A stretch of 64,000 bases of DNA from Prorocentrum cordatum (Eukaryota; Sar; Dinophyceae; Prorocentrales; Prorocentraceae), in assembly GCA_963575745.1 (NCBI GenBank), contig CAUYUJ010019610.1, forward strand, positions 62,001-126,000, given 5' to 3'. Shown here piece after piece: positions 22,326 to 32,000 of the stretch. The notes beneath the pieces were generated by a model. That model was not told the origin of the DNA. It saw nothing but the letters and a program-made list of their open reading frames with translations, and made no database searches. How positions within the stretch are numbered: the stretch's first letter is position 1; each line of letters starts with the position of its first letter. Made by a program: the position numbers and the translations under genes.

Positions 22326-22880
22326 GCGCGGCTGCGGCAGCGGCGGCGGCGAAGGCGGACTGCCGGCGGTAGGGATGATGGATTGGGATGATCCCCATCC
22401 AGAACCGGAACTGAAACCGGAACCGGCACCGGAACTGGCAACCGGAACCGGCACCTGAGAGGGATGGGGATGAAGGATGATCCGGAACCCGAACTGGAAC
22501 CGGAACCGGCACTACCCAGAGCTGCTGGCGGTAGGGATGATGGATCGGGACGATTCCCATCCGGGCCCGGAACCAGAACCGGCACCGGCGACGGGAACTG
22601 GAACCGGCACCTGCGCGAGATGGGGATGAGGGATGATCCCCATCCGGAACCGGAACCGGAACCGGAACCGGCACTGTCCTGCATTTCTGCAAATTCAAAC
22701 CCAGAGCTGCGAGCGGCAGGGATGATGGATTGGGATGCCCCCCATCCGGAACCGGAACCGGAACCGGAACTGGCACCGGAACCGGCAACTGGCAACAGGA
22801 ACCGGAACCGGCACCTGAGAGGGATGGGGATGAAGGATGATCCCTATCCGGAACCGGAACCGGAACTGTCCTGCATTTCT
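22300..22880. repeat. CCGGAA-based higher-order repeat
   Basis: After a GGC triplet run (22298-22360), blocks of GGTAGGGATGATGGAT and GAGATGGGGATGA alternate with CCGGAA runs. The block is repeated about four times, with a CTGTCCTGCATTTCTGCAA insert seen twice (22675 and 22865). Confidence 0.85.
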
Positions 22881-23255
22881 GCAAGGCTGATGTTAGATGA
22901 TATATGACATTTAACACTCACACGTTGCGTTCTGCATGTTCACGCCAGGATGCTTGGTTGCACTCGGCGCCTCCATCCCGTCTTAACTCAAGTTCAGCCG
23001 AGATGCAAACTCCAGGCCGCCGCAGAAAGGGCCGGATGGTAGAACAGCTCGGCGCGGAGAAGTAGGGCGGAGGAAACATAGGGGAGTCTGATTTAGGGTG
23101 GAGCAGACGGGTGCAAGGAGGAGCAGAGAGAAGCTAGGAGCGCTGTGAAACGCAGACACCTCATGAGTGCATGAATTCTCTTACGGCGGCAAGTGTGTCA
23201 AACATGCATTCGCAGTCGATTGCACTTTTTCGGGTCCATGTGATCAGCTGTCGTG
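22881..23255. other. Intergenic, nothing recognised
   Basis: Mixed-composition sequence with no repeat, gene or RNA that I can support. Confidence 0.5.
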
Positions 23256-23492
23256 TCAAAATCCTTGGCAGATGAGCCACTGGATGAGAGCCCGAGTCAC
23301 GTTCTCCACTAGCTCCCCTAACTTATGCTTCCAGCTCCTCATTCGGGAGCATCTCGGCTGTTTTGGCTTCACCTGTCTGGTGTGGTATTCACACAGAGCC
23401 GCACAAGTATAAAAATCAGCAGAATCACGCGGGTGAATTTCCCCTAATTTCACGCCGTCTCTGATCACATCAAAAATGCGACTGCGGGGCAC
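23256..23492 (-). CDS. Hypothetical 78-codon frame, in frame with the upstream 281-codon frame
   Basis: The predicted peptide begins RSRIFDVIRDGVKLGEIHP after MP and has a varied, protein-like composition (CAALCEYHTRQVKPKQ, WKHKLGELVENVTRAL). It lies in the same frame as 23505-24350, separated from it only by a TGA at 23505-23507. It could be the C-terminus of that protein after a nonsense change, or a separate exon. I do not recognise the family. Confidence 0.4.
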   Translation of the reverse strand: MPRSRIFDVIRDGVKLGEIHPRDSADFYTCAALCEYHTRQVKPKQPRCSRMRSWKHKLGELVENVTRALIQWLICQGF

Positions 23493-23504
23493 TAAATAAT
23501 TGTC

Positions 23505-24350
23505 TCATTGGGCAAGGCTGTCATCGGGGGCGGGCACGTCCGCTGGCATGCCCCCAGGGTCAGGTGGTTCCAGGCCCGGTCCTTCCAGGCCTACATCTGT
23601 CTTTGCAGCTGCAATCGTCTTTTTGATTTCCTGCGTGGCCTCCTTGTCTGATCCACAGTCGCTGTCGCTCGAAGTCCCACTTCCACCCGAGCTAGAACTG
23701 GACGAGCTAGAACCAGACTTGGAACCATCGGAGCTTGCGTCAACTGAAGGCTTAAGGCACTTGAGAGGCTTGGGAGGCTTCGGGGGCGCGCCGCCCGCCC
23801 CGGGGCCCCCGCCCTCCTTCGGGCCCTTCTGAGGGCCCTTCTTGCGTTTTTGTTTTATCTTGGGCTCCTTGATGTCATCGGGATCCAGCAGAGCCTCGTC
23901 GGCGGCGTCTGGCGTCGCACAACATTCCCGGAGCTCGGTCAGTTCTGGATTGCGAAGCCCCGTGGCGCGCCCGCAGCTGGCGACTGTCAGTTGCCCAACC
24001 GAGACAGGCGCATAATTCAAAGTTCGGCGCGCCACGTCACGAGGACCATGCCCGACCAACCACTCAGCCAATGTTGCAGCCAGGCCCTCGTCGGAACAAA
24101 ACTCAATCTCGCTCTTGCCAGTCGGGGGCTTGCCCGGCACCTCAGCTGCGAAACGGAGCGCCCACGGGAAGTCCGAACAAGTTGTCGCATCGTGCATTGC
24201 GGTCGGGGGCTCGGGCTCTAGCACTGCAAACCCACGCCTGCCTCCGAGCGTGCCAACGCGCGTAGCAAGGACAGAGCGCAGAACCTCGCCGCCCTGATCC
24301 TCTCCCTCGGATACACAGAAGAGCACAGCAGAGAGGAGTGTCAGCGGCAT
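23505..24350 (-). CDS. Hypothetical protein with signal-like N-terminus and Ser/Lys-rich tail
   Basis: The frame has 281 codons. The first residues, MPLTLLSAVLFCVS, resemble a signal peptide. The first half is mixed-composition with four to five cysteines. The second half is low-complexity: IKQKRKKGPQKGPKEGGG, a proline-lysine patch, then a Ser/Gly/Asp run. No domain is recognised. The frame ends at a TGA, but translation would continue in frame for 80 more codons through 23256, so the true end is uncertain. It may be one exon of a gene that also includes 25467-26618. Confidence 0.45.
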   Translation of the reverse strand: MPLTLLSAVLFCVSEGEDQGGEVLRSVLATRVGTLGGRRGFAVLEPEPPTAMHDATTCSDFPWALRFAAEVPGKPPTGKSEIEFCSDEGLAATLAEWLVGHGPRDVARRTLNYAPVSVGQLTVASCGRATGLRNPELTELRECCATPDAADEALLDPDDIKEPKIKQKRKKGPQKGPKEGGGPGAGGAPPKPPKPLKCLKPSVDASSDGSKSGSSSSSSSSGGSGTSSDSDCGSDKEATQEIKKTIAAAKTDVGLEGPGLEPPDPGGMPADVPAPDDSLAQ

Positions 24351-25063
24351 CTTCTAGACGCGGTAGACGAGGGCATCGGCGCCCTTGAAATTCGGCGAGT
24401 TCACGCACAGCTTGGGAGAGCAGCGCGAGTCGTACTGAGCCTCCCCTACCACTACACTGCCTCTCGCTCATGCCATCATCCAACGCCCCCCCTCCATTCC
24501 CCTCTGCCCTCGTGCTTCTCCTTCGCCTGGACCCCCCGCACTTCCTTGACTTGCTCGCCCGCCCCCCCCCCCCAATCCTCGTCGCACTCGTTCGCGTGCG
24601 CCCGCCCCGCCCTTCTCCCACTGCGCGTCTCCCAGCTTCGACTGATGTCCTCCTCCTCTTCCTCCTCTTCCTCCTCCTCCTCCTCCTCGGGTATTCCGAC
24701 CTCCTCCTCGCCCTCCTCATTCCCCATCCTTCCCTCGCCGTGCCCGCCCTTCCCAATCCAGGCGCATGGCGCAATCCTCCAGCGGAGCGCGCCGCAGGCG
24801 CTGCTGAGCCGGCGAAGGGGCGCACCCCGCGCTTGCCAGCGGTGCGGGGGCGTCGGGCGAGGCCGGAAGGCGGCGAGAAATGTCGAGGCTTAGGATGGGC
24901 GCGCATGCGGCGCAAGTCGAGACCGCGAGGCAGGCGAGGTCGAGGGGCAGAGGTGGAAGCGAATCAAATCATCGGGGGCCCGAAGGGAAGGGCGCGGGCA
25001 CAAGGGGGGCGGGGGGGGGAAGGAGAGGAGAGATCGAGAATAGAGAGAGGGAGAGAGAGAAAA

Positions 25064-25142
<79 letters not shown>

Positions 25143-25466
25143 AAAAAATACAGAAAGAAACAAAAAAGGGGAGGGACGAGAGAGGGCGGATTAGATAATG
25201 GCATGGCGAATCGCATTGCTACTCCGCGGGCCCAGTCGGGCCGCCCCCCGCGCGCCTTCTTCGGAATAACATCTCGTCTATGCTCGACTGCGGTCTCGAC
25301 CTGGGCCTTCCACGCCTCGAGGGGCTCGACGGTGGCGCGATCGAATGCGGGCTCCTTAGCGAAACGCGGGGCCAGTGGACTTGACGTTGTTCCGAGGCCC
25401 CATGGAGAGCAACGCGTCTCGCTGCAAGTCTGGGCATCGACGTCGCCATCACCTTCTGACTGCGAC
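24351..25466. other. Repeat-bearing spacer or intron
   Basis: It holds a CTC triplet tract (24640-24720) and a GA/GATA tract with an A run (25030-25165). Several long frames on both strands are low-complexity shadows. It may be intronic if the frames on either side belong to one gene. Confidence 0.55.
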
Positions 25467-26618
25467 TCAAGCTCGGGCCCCAACTGGGCCGTCCTGGCTT
25501 CTGAGATCGACTCGTGATATGAGCGCTCTGATGGCGGTAAAGATCCCCAAGATTCGCCTAAAGCCTCCATGTGGCCCCCTTCTCTGATGGCTTTCCCGCC
25601 CGTCCCCTTCTCGGGCCGGTGCTGCGTTACATGTGCATTCCAAGGGCATTTTCTTTTGTCTTTTCACTGCTGGGCGTTCTTTTCTGGGCCTGCCGCGCAC
25701 AAGGGCAACTTCCGCGGGGGGGGCGTCTGCGCCGAAACCGATGCCGACCACATGCCGATGTTGGGAATGCGTCTGGCGGGCGAAGTTCATGGACGACAAC
25801 GTGGCGAGCGAATGCGAGCGGCCGCAAGCTTCATCGATTGCTGTCCGAACTTGATTATGCGAGATCTCGACATCAAGTGCGGACCAGTCCATCTGGGTCG
25901 CAATGCCGCCCAGCACTTCCAGAAAAGACGGCCGGAAACAATCGCTGGGGGTCTGAACGAGCCGCCTGAGCGGCAGGATCCCTCTGGGGCAACAGCACTC
26001 CTTCAGATTAGCAAACTCCAGTGCGACTGACTGCTTCTCCTCTGGACCAGCACCCCCAAGCAGCACAAACAACCGACAAGGGAAGTGTTCGACGAGACAT
26101 ACCCGGTGGACCCACCAAAGCCGAGAGAGAGCAGGAAGGGAAACTCGCCATAAGTCCAGGATGATCTCACTCCACCCTAGGGCCTTGAAGCGACGAAGGC
26201 TACAGTGCATGATGTCCTCTGCGTCAGGGCGCAAGCTCCCCCATCCTAGTGCAAGTGCCGCTCGCGTGGGTGACAAGCGAGGGCACACGCGCCGGAACGC
26301 AACATCAAGCCGCCCCCCCAAAGGCAAGCCCGAAGACGATCCCGCGCGGGAGTTGGCTTCAGCTCCACACTCGCGCGATGCACTGGGCCTGCTGCCCCCA
26401 GCAACGCGGGGGCCCCACCGCATAGGCCACGCCATCACGAGGTGCACGGGGCGCAACCCTAGCAATGCAGTCAGTATCTGTTGAATTAACCCTGGGGCAT
26501 TGAAAAACTCGTGAGTCCTCGCTACCCGCCACGTGTAAATCCGCTCCCATTGCTCCCCTGCATCATCCCCCGCATTACGGAGGCCGGCAGCAGCGTCGGC
26601 TCTCAGGATGTCGACCAT
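25467..26618 (-). CDS. Hypothetical protein, dinoflagellate multi-copy type
   Basis: The 383-codon frame has a varied amino-acid composition typical of real coding sequence: QWERIYTWRVARTHEFFNAP, LGWSEIILDLWRVSLPALSR, then MDWSALDVEISHNQVRTAID and MNFARQTHSQHR, followed by a basic GRPRKERPAVKRQKK. The stretch from DWSALDVE through TAIDEACG to NFARQ resembles the conserved block of an expanded dinoflagellate family that I cannot name. The ATG at 26618 may be internal to a longer exon structure. No catalytic motif is recognised. Confidence 0.5.
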   Translation of the reverse strand: MVDILRADAAAGLRNAGDDAGEQWERIYTWRVARTHEFFNAPGLIQQILTALLGLRPVHLVMAWPMRWGPRVAGGSRPSASRECGAEANSRAGSSSGLPLGGRLDVAFRRVCPRLSPTRAALALGWGSLRPDAEDIMHCSLRRFKALGWSEIILDLWRVSLPALSRLWWVHRVCLVEHFPCRLFVLLGGAGPEEKQSVALEFANLKECCCPRGILPLRRLVQTPSDCFRPSFLEVLGGIATQMDWSALDVEISHNQVRTAIDEACGRSHSLATLSSMNFARQTHSQHRHVVGIGFGADAPPAEVALVRGRPRKERPAVKRQKKMPLECTCNAAPAREGDGRESHQRRGPHGGFRRILGIFTAIRALISRVDLRSQDGPVGARA

Positions 26619-26797
26619 GACTGCAGCTGGGCTGCAGCGACCGAAAATGTTGTGGGCGGCCAGGCCCAGCGGGGAGCGTCGAGCGGTCGGCGCGAACTTC
26701 CACCGCCGGCTCGCCGCGGGGGCGCCTCCCTGCCCAGCGCTCTCACGCTGCCAAGTCAGACTGCAATTGCTACTGCAGCGGCTTCTCCCACTGGAGG

Positions 26798-26799
<2 letters not shown>

Positions 26800-26854
<55 letters not shown>
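26800..26854. repeat. (GA)n microsatellite at the 3' edge of retrotransposon copy B
   Basis: About 27 GA units run up to the first element-like base at 26855. A second GA tract bounds the other end of the element at 43034. Confidence 0.95.
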
Positions 26855-26856
<2 letters not shown>

Positions 26857-27221
26857 GGACAAGTAGGCGGACCAGGGTCCGTCCGCGAGGCGCACTGCGG
26901 TGCGACAACTCGCCAAACACTATTTGCGGCGGTGCAGCCTTAAGATACGAGGGCGGGCAACAAAACCCCCTCCCCCGGCGCAATGCGACAGACGCTACAG
27001 ACGGCGGACAGACGGTGAAGATCTCACGTGTCAGACCGCGTGAAGAAGGAGGCCCCAACAAGGAAGGCGACGTGCTGACACGTGGCTAGGCGGCTTGGCA
27101 GACCGCCAGTTGGGCGCTTGGCCGCAAAGCGGCGCGCAGGGACGGGGCACCCCCCGCCCCCACGCCCTGACACCGTGGACGCGGAGCCACGCGTACACAC
27201 GGGCAGGCAGAAAGGAGGAAA
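26855..27221 (-). other. 3' untranslated region of retrotransposon copy B
   Basis: It lies between the RNase H stop and the GA tract. No poly(A) tail is seen on the sense strand; the element appears to end directly in (TC)n. Confidence 0.5.
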
Positions 27222-29015
27222 TTAGCGCGGGGCACCAGGCGGAGCGCCGCGGAGCGATGACAGCATAGCTTGGATGGTGAGTGGCGGCGCAGCACCATCG
27301 GGCGAGGGCGTAAGCAGCTCGGCGAAGGCACGCCCGGCGCGGTGGAGGCGCTGGAGCAGAGGGCCTTGACGGGCTTGAGCAGCGGCAAGGTCGGCGGCGA
27401 GAGCAGCACACCTCTGCTGAAGAGCGGCCATAGACTGGGACAGCTCGGTTTCGCGGTCGGTGAGGGGCGGCTGCTCAGTGCCTGCGGCCGCGGGCCTCGT
27501 GGCAGGGACGAGGTCATCGGTGCGCCTGGCCAGGTGGTGGACTAGCGCAGTACGGCGCTCCGTGTGCTGGCGGCCGTCACCCTTGAGAGGCGACTGGAGG
27601 GTAACACGCGGTCCCAGGGCTGGAGCCGCTAGGGCCACGCCCCGTGAGGTCGGAAGAGCCGCATCCTCGCGCCCAGCAACAGTGAAAGCGTGGACGGGGT
27701 GCGACGGCCTGACTGGCTCGGTGCCCTGCGGGGGGGCTGGAGCCGCCCCCGCGGGCTGGCGCAGGTGGGGGGACGGAGTGGGTGACACGGTAGGACCAAT
27801 CATGATGCCGTGCGAGGGCTCGGAGGTCGGCCGCGTGGTCGGGTGGCGTCTCGATGGGGCGGCATCGTCGGCAGCGTGGGGTGTCGGAGGGGCGTCGTCT
27901 ATGCTGCCACTCAGTCCGAGGGGATCGACCAGGTCATCGTCGGCGTCTTGACGGTGAGCGACATCATCATGTGGGTGCGATGTCGCTCTCGGTGGCGGAG
28001 TCGCGGTGGGCGTCGAGAGGTTGCCCGACGGGGCAGGGTTGGCGCTGGCTGGGCCGTCGTCCAAGAAGTCCAATCCCCCGCCGAAGCCGAACGGGTCGTC
28101 CTCCTGTTCATCGAGCATCGCCCGTTGGGCCTCGGCCCAGAGCTCATCCGGGTCTTGCGGGATGAATGGTCCAGCCGCGGGTGGTGCCTGGTCCGACAGC
28201 AGGGGGTTTGGTTCCATTTTGCTGAGTTCCGCAGCTGTAAACCCAGCCCTGCGGTGTGGGAGCGGCAGAGTACGGTGTCTGCGCTCGTAGATAGCGACAG
28301 CGACCCCATGAAGCACGGTCGCTTGGCGATGTCGTGTTTTGGCAGCTTCAACAATGTCGTCAGGAAGGTTGTGAGTGCGTGCCGCCGTTGTGGCAAGGGC
28401 GTCGGCCTGACGGTTGAACTCCTCCGCAATGGGCCCGATGAGCCCAAGGTCGATGCCCAGGTCTCCCAGGTGGCTGGCGATTTTTTCGACGCGAAACATG
28501 TTGGGCTTGGCCATAACACATCGGTGGATCTTTTCCCAGAGCTCCGCGTGCGTGCCCTGCGGCGCTGGATGTCCGTCGATGATGCTTTGGAACCCATCGA
28601 CCACCGCCTGGTTGTCCACGAAAACGTGCACGGGCCGTTCGGCACATGCCGTAAGGTGGACAATGGCGAGGGTCTCCGCAACCTGGGCGTTCTGCGTTAG
28701 GCCGTGAACGCGTGCACTGTAGTTCATGCGGTGGTCGATGCCGTAGTAGACGCCGTAGCCCGCTCGTGCTAGCAATGGGATGGCTTGGTTGGTGCATGCA
28801 CCGTCCGTGGCAGCGTAGACCCATGTCCAACCAGTGTCGTGGTCAAGGTAGGTGGTGTAGGTGTCCTGGGCTGAAGCCGCAGGATCTCCCTCAGGGGGGG
28901 CCGCGGTATGGGCTGTGGCAGCGGGTCCCTCGCGAGGTCGGCCTGCAGGTCGAGGAGGGCTGGGTCTTCGTCGAAGAGCCCGCAGTGTCTTGTGTGCGGC
29001 GGAAGACGGGCCCAC
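27222..29015 (-). CDS. Retrotransposon RNase H and C-terminal region (copy B)
   Basis: The 597-codon frame has an RNase HI fold signature: YAATDGACTN (first Asp, about 28805), an NAQVAETLAIVH block (Glu), HVFVDNQAVVDG (second Asp) and GPIAEEFNRQADALA (last Asp), spanning about 28830-28370. Downstream is a long Pro/Ala-rich region ending in a short coiled-coil-like segment (ETELSQSMAALQQRC). It lies in the -1 frame relative to the RT frame, overlapping it by about 245 bases. The ATG at 29015 is probably not the real start; the peptide is expected to be the tail of the RT polyprotein after a frameshift, or after a lost base in the G7 run at 28894-28900. Confidence 0.85.
   Translation of the reverse strand: MGPSSAAHKTLRALRRRPSPPRPAGRPREGPAATAHTAAPPEGDPAASAQDTYTTYLDHDTGWTWVYAATDGACTNQAIPLLARAGYGVYYGIDHRMNYSARVHGLTQNAQVAETLAIVHLTACAERPVHVFVDNQAVVDGFQSIIDGHPAPQGTHAELWEKIHRCVMAKPNMFRVEKIASHLGDLGIDLGLIGPIAEEFNRQADALATTAARTHNLPDDIVEAAKTRHRQATVLHGVAVAIYERRHRTLPLPHRRAGFTAAELSKMEPNPLLSDQAPPAAGPFIPQDPDELWAEAQRAMLDEQEDDPFGFGGGLDFLDDGPASANPAPSGNLSTPTATPPPRATSHPHDDVAHRQDADDDLVDPLGLSGSIDDAPPTPHAADDAAPSRRHPTTRPTSEPSHGIMIGPTVSPTPSPHLRQPAGAAPAPPQGTEPVRPSHPVHAFTVAGREDAALPTSRGVALAAPALGPRVTLQSPLKGDGRQHTERRTALVHHLARRTDDLVPATRPAAAGTEQPPLTDRETELSQSMAALQQRCAALAADLAAAQARQGPLLQRLHRAGRAFAELLTPSPDGAAPPLTIQAMLSSLRGAPPGAPR
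27611..27635. repeat. GGCTRRAGCC hairpin 1
   Basis: Core GGCTGGAGCC at 27618-27627, unpaired G at 27628. The stem GTCCCAG pairs with CTAGGGC, with one C/A mismatch and one GU pair. In the sense frame it is read as LAAPALG. Confidence 0.7.
27725..27755. repeat. GGCTRRAGCC hairpin 2
   Basis: Core GGCTGGAGCC at 27735-27744, unpaired G at 27745. The stem is ten pairs: CCTGCGGGGG with CCCCCGCGGG, nine Watson-Crick and one T-G. Read as AGAAPAPPQ. Confidence 0.85.
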
Positions 29016-32000
29016 TGGTCGTCACTGATGAGGGTGGTGAGAGGGAGTCTTTCTCGGGCCCAGCACTTGCAGTCGCGGACAGTGTGCTCCTGAGTTTCCT
29101 CTTCCTCGTCGCAGTAGCGGCAGATGGGGCTGGGGTCTGCCGACGTGTTTGATCGGGATCGTCGCTGTTGGGTGTGATCCCCGCCCGACAGGTAGTTCAG
29201 GAGGAGCGCCAGCTGCCAGGCAGTGCATTTGGCTGCTCCTTTAGTTCGGGCGAGCCACGTGCTGGCGAAGAGGTCAAGGCCCTGTCTGACAGAGGCTAGG
29301 TAGCCAAGGTCGTGTCGCCGTGGCTTGATCCTCCGCAGAAAAGCCCTGCGTTGTGAGGCCCGCAGCATGTGTAGGAAGGCGTTTTGGGGTAAATTCAGCC
29401 AGCTGATCTGGCAGCCCCAGTCGTCGTACATGATGCCAAATGTGGGCCAGGTCCATCGGAGCTGCTGGAGCGACTGGACGAGTCGTCCGACGGGTCCTCC
29501 ACCAAACAGGGTCTGGACGTGGTGTTGGAGGTCTCTGGCGAGCCCGCAGAGTGTAACGTCGCGGTTAACCTGTCGCCGCAGGCACAGGAATGCTTCACGC
29601 TGCGTGATGGCGTCGATTTCCAGGGCGTGTCCTGGGACGCACACGGCCATGAGAGTCCAGAACTCGACCCACTTGTTCCCCTTGGGGCGGATAGCCGCCT
29701 TGAGGGCGTGGTTGTAGGCAGTTTTGGCTGGGCCTGATGGTGCTTGAATGTCGGTGCCCGTGGTGCAGACGCTGGCAGCCAGGGAACGGGCGTGCCGCGC
29801 CTTGATAAGCATCGGCGATGGGAGCTTGCCAATGCGCGGCAGGCGGATAGTCGCCCTCCGTACACGGGCGTCTGCGGTGGCCGTGAGGTTAAGCGCGGCT
29901 GGAGCCGGCGCTGCCTCTGCGTTGATGTAACTCCCGACGAGCTTGAAGGAATCGACCACACGTAGGGGGCGATCCGCCAGTGTGAGCTGGGTAACGGCGG
30001 CGTGAAGCTCGTCGGTGAGCGCCCACCCTGCCACTTTACCAGGGTGAATGCGTTGACCTGAGAATCGATCAAACTTGGCGGTTTCGTCAAGAGATTTCTG
30101 CAGCTCAGACGCGGTGTGGGTAGTGGAGTTGCTGTCGTCAACAAAGGTAGTGCTGAGTGATCGAGGAACGTATCGATGCTGCCTCTTTGTCCACACGCAC
30201 ATGAGCAGCTTGATGTCGTCCAGGGACCACGAGCTTCCCTGGAGGTGACCGTTAGTCCTGGCCAAGTCCTTAGAGTACGCTCCGTTCATGCGGATGTAGC
30301 GTTTGTGGTGTCTGTAGAAATTTCGGCGGACAGTAACGATGTCTTGAGGGCACCCCGCGTGCAGCGCAAGGTTAAGGCAGATGTCCGTGATGAGGTAGTC
30401 GAAGCACTTCTGTCGGTCAAGGGCAGCTCCAGCTAAGGGGAGGAGTAAAGCCCTGGCGTGTTCGATGCGCAGGGCGAGAGAGGTGCTGACATCCCCAATG
30501 GTGGCTTTGGGAACAGCGCCGAAGCTCGTGGCATGGGTCCATCCTTGCCGCCAGGTCGTGAGGCTACGGTAGGCTGGCGCTTCCCACGCGTACATCCAAA
30601 CGGAAAGAACCGAGAGAAGTCGTTGGTCCGTCGGGAGTTCCCCTCGGCCTTTTCGGAGGCACGGGTTTGGCACGTGTAGGAGGGGCTCGGGGATGGTGCC
30701 AGTGCGTTGCATAGCACGTAAGACGCTGGCGAAGAGGCGAAGGATGTCGTCGGGTAACTCCTTAGCCTCCTTAGTTGTCCAGCCGTCGAGTCCCCCCGCG
30801 CGGCGCGGTGAACGGGTGCGAATGAAGTGGATGAGTTGGTCGTCGGTGAGGTGGAAAGGGGCTGCTGGTGATGGCGTAGGCAGCTCTTGTCGGTATTCGT
30901 CGTAGAAGTCCGCCCACGTCGGCATAGCTTCGGCGTCATGGCCCGCGCGAGCGCGGTACCTGCCCAAGATGGGCTCCCAGGTGTCGACCATGAGCTTAAG
31001 CATGTCTTTGGTATTGGCAACAATGGCGTTGGCGGGGAGGGCGTCGGGAACCTGGGCAGGTGGTGGGTCACGAGTGTGGCCTTCGTCGTTGTCCGTGTCG
31101 AGCGAACTACCGTCGCTGGGGCTGAAGCCGCCGGCGTCGGTGTCGGCATCACTATCGTCCGTGCAAGCTTGGTCAGGGTTGAAGGCGGTGGTGTCGCAGT
31201 GGAGCTGTGCATCGTCGGGAGTGGTAGGCGTGCGGAGATACGCCGTGGGCGAGCAGTCGGCAGCCCGTGCGTATATGGCCGCCTTTCGCCCGCTTGGCTC
31301 GCGGACACCCTCAGCCCAAATCTTGATGCGTTCAGCTTTGGCTCGGTTTGCACGTCGCGCCAGCTCTGAGTCAAGGTTTTGGATCAGACGGTCCAGGTGC
31401 TCTCCGCGTGGTGCTGGCACGTCGGGGGCCCAGGCCTCGGGAAAGGCCAGGAGGGCCGTGGGGCGCAGCTTGTGGCAGAGAAGGCGGGCCGCGGTCCACG
31501 TGCAGTCGATGCGCTGCGCCAGGTACGGCGGGATAGCACGGCAGTCGATATGATGGTGCTGTCCGATGAAGCGAAGCTCGCAAAGTTGCCGATGGAGCTT
31601 GCGAAGGCGGTTCATGTGAATCGTGGAAGCTCCGTAGGTGGGAAAGGCGCGGGGGACGGCGGGTCGCTCCTCGAACGTGGGTGTGAGCCCGTGCATGGTA
31701 GGGGCCTTCTTTTTTGGGTGGTCTGGCGGTGGAGGTGGCAGGTCGCGCAGCCGGGTGAGATGGTACTCATGGCTGGCCTCGTTTGCCAGGGCGAACATGC
31801 GTCCCACATCGTCGCGTGTGTCAGCCTGCTCCATGCGGTCATGGTATCGCCCTGCGATGAGGGTCCCTAAGGCCTGAAGTTCGTGTTCCTCATGAGCTCC
31901 GTCGTTAGGAGGGTAAGGCGTGGGGGCTAGAAGGCGTGGGGCCGTATGGTCGAGGCGGCTAAGGTCGAGAGTGACCTGCAGGCCAACATGGGACTTCGCT

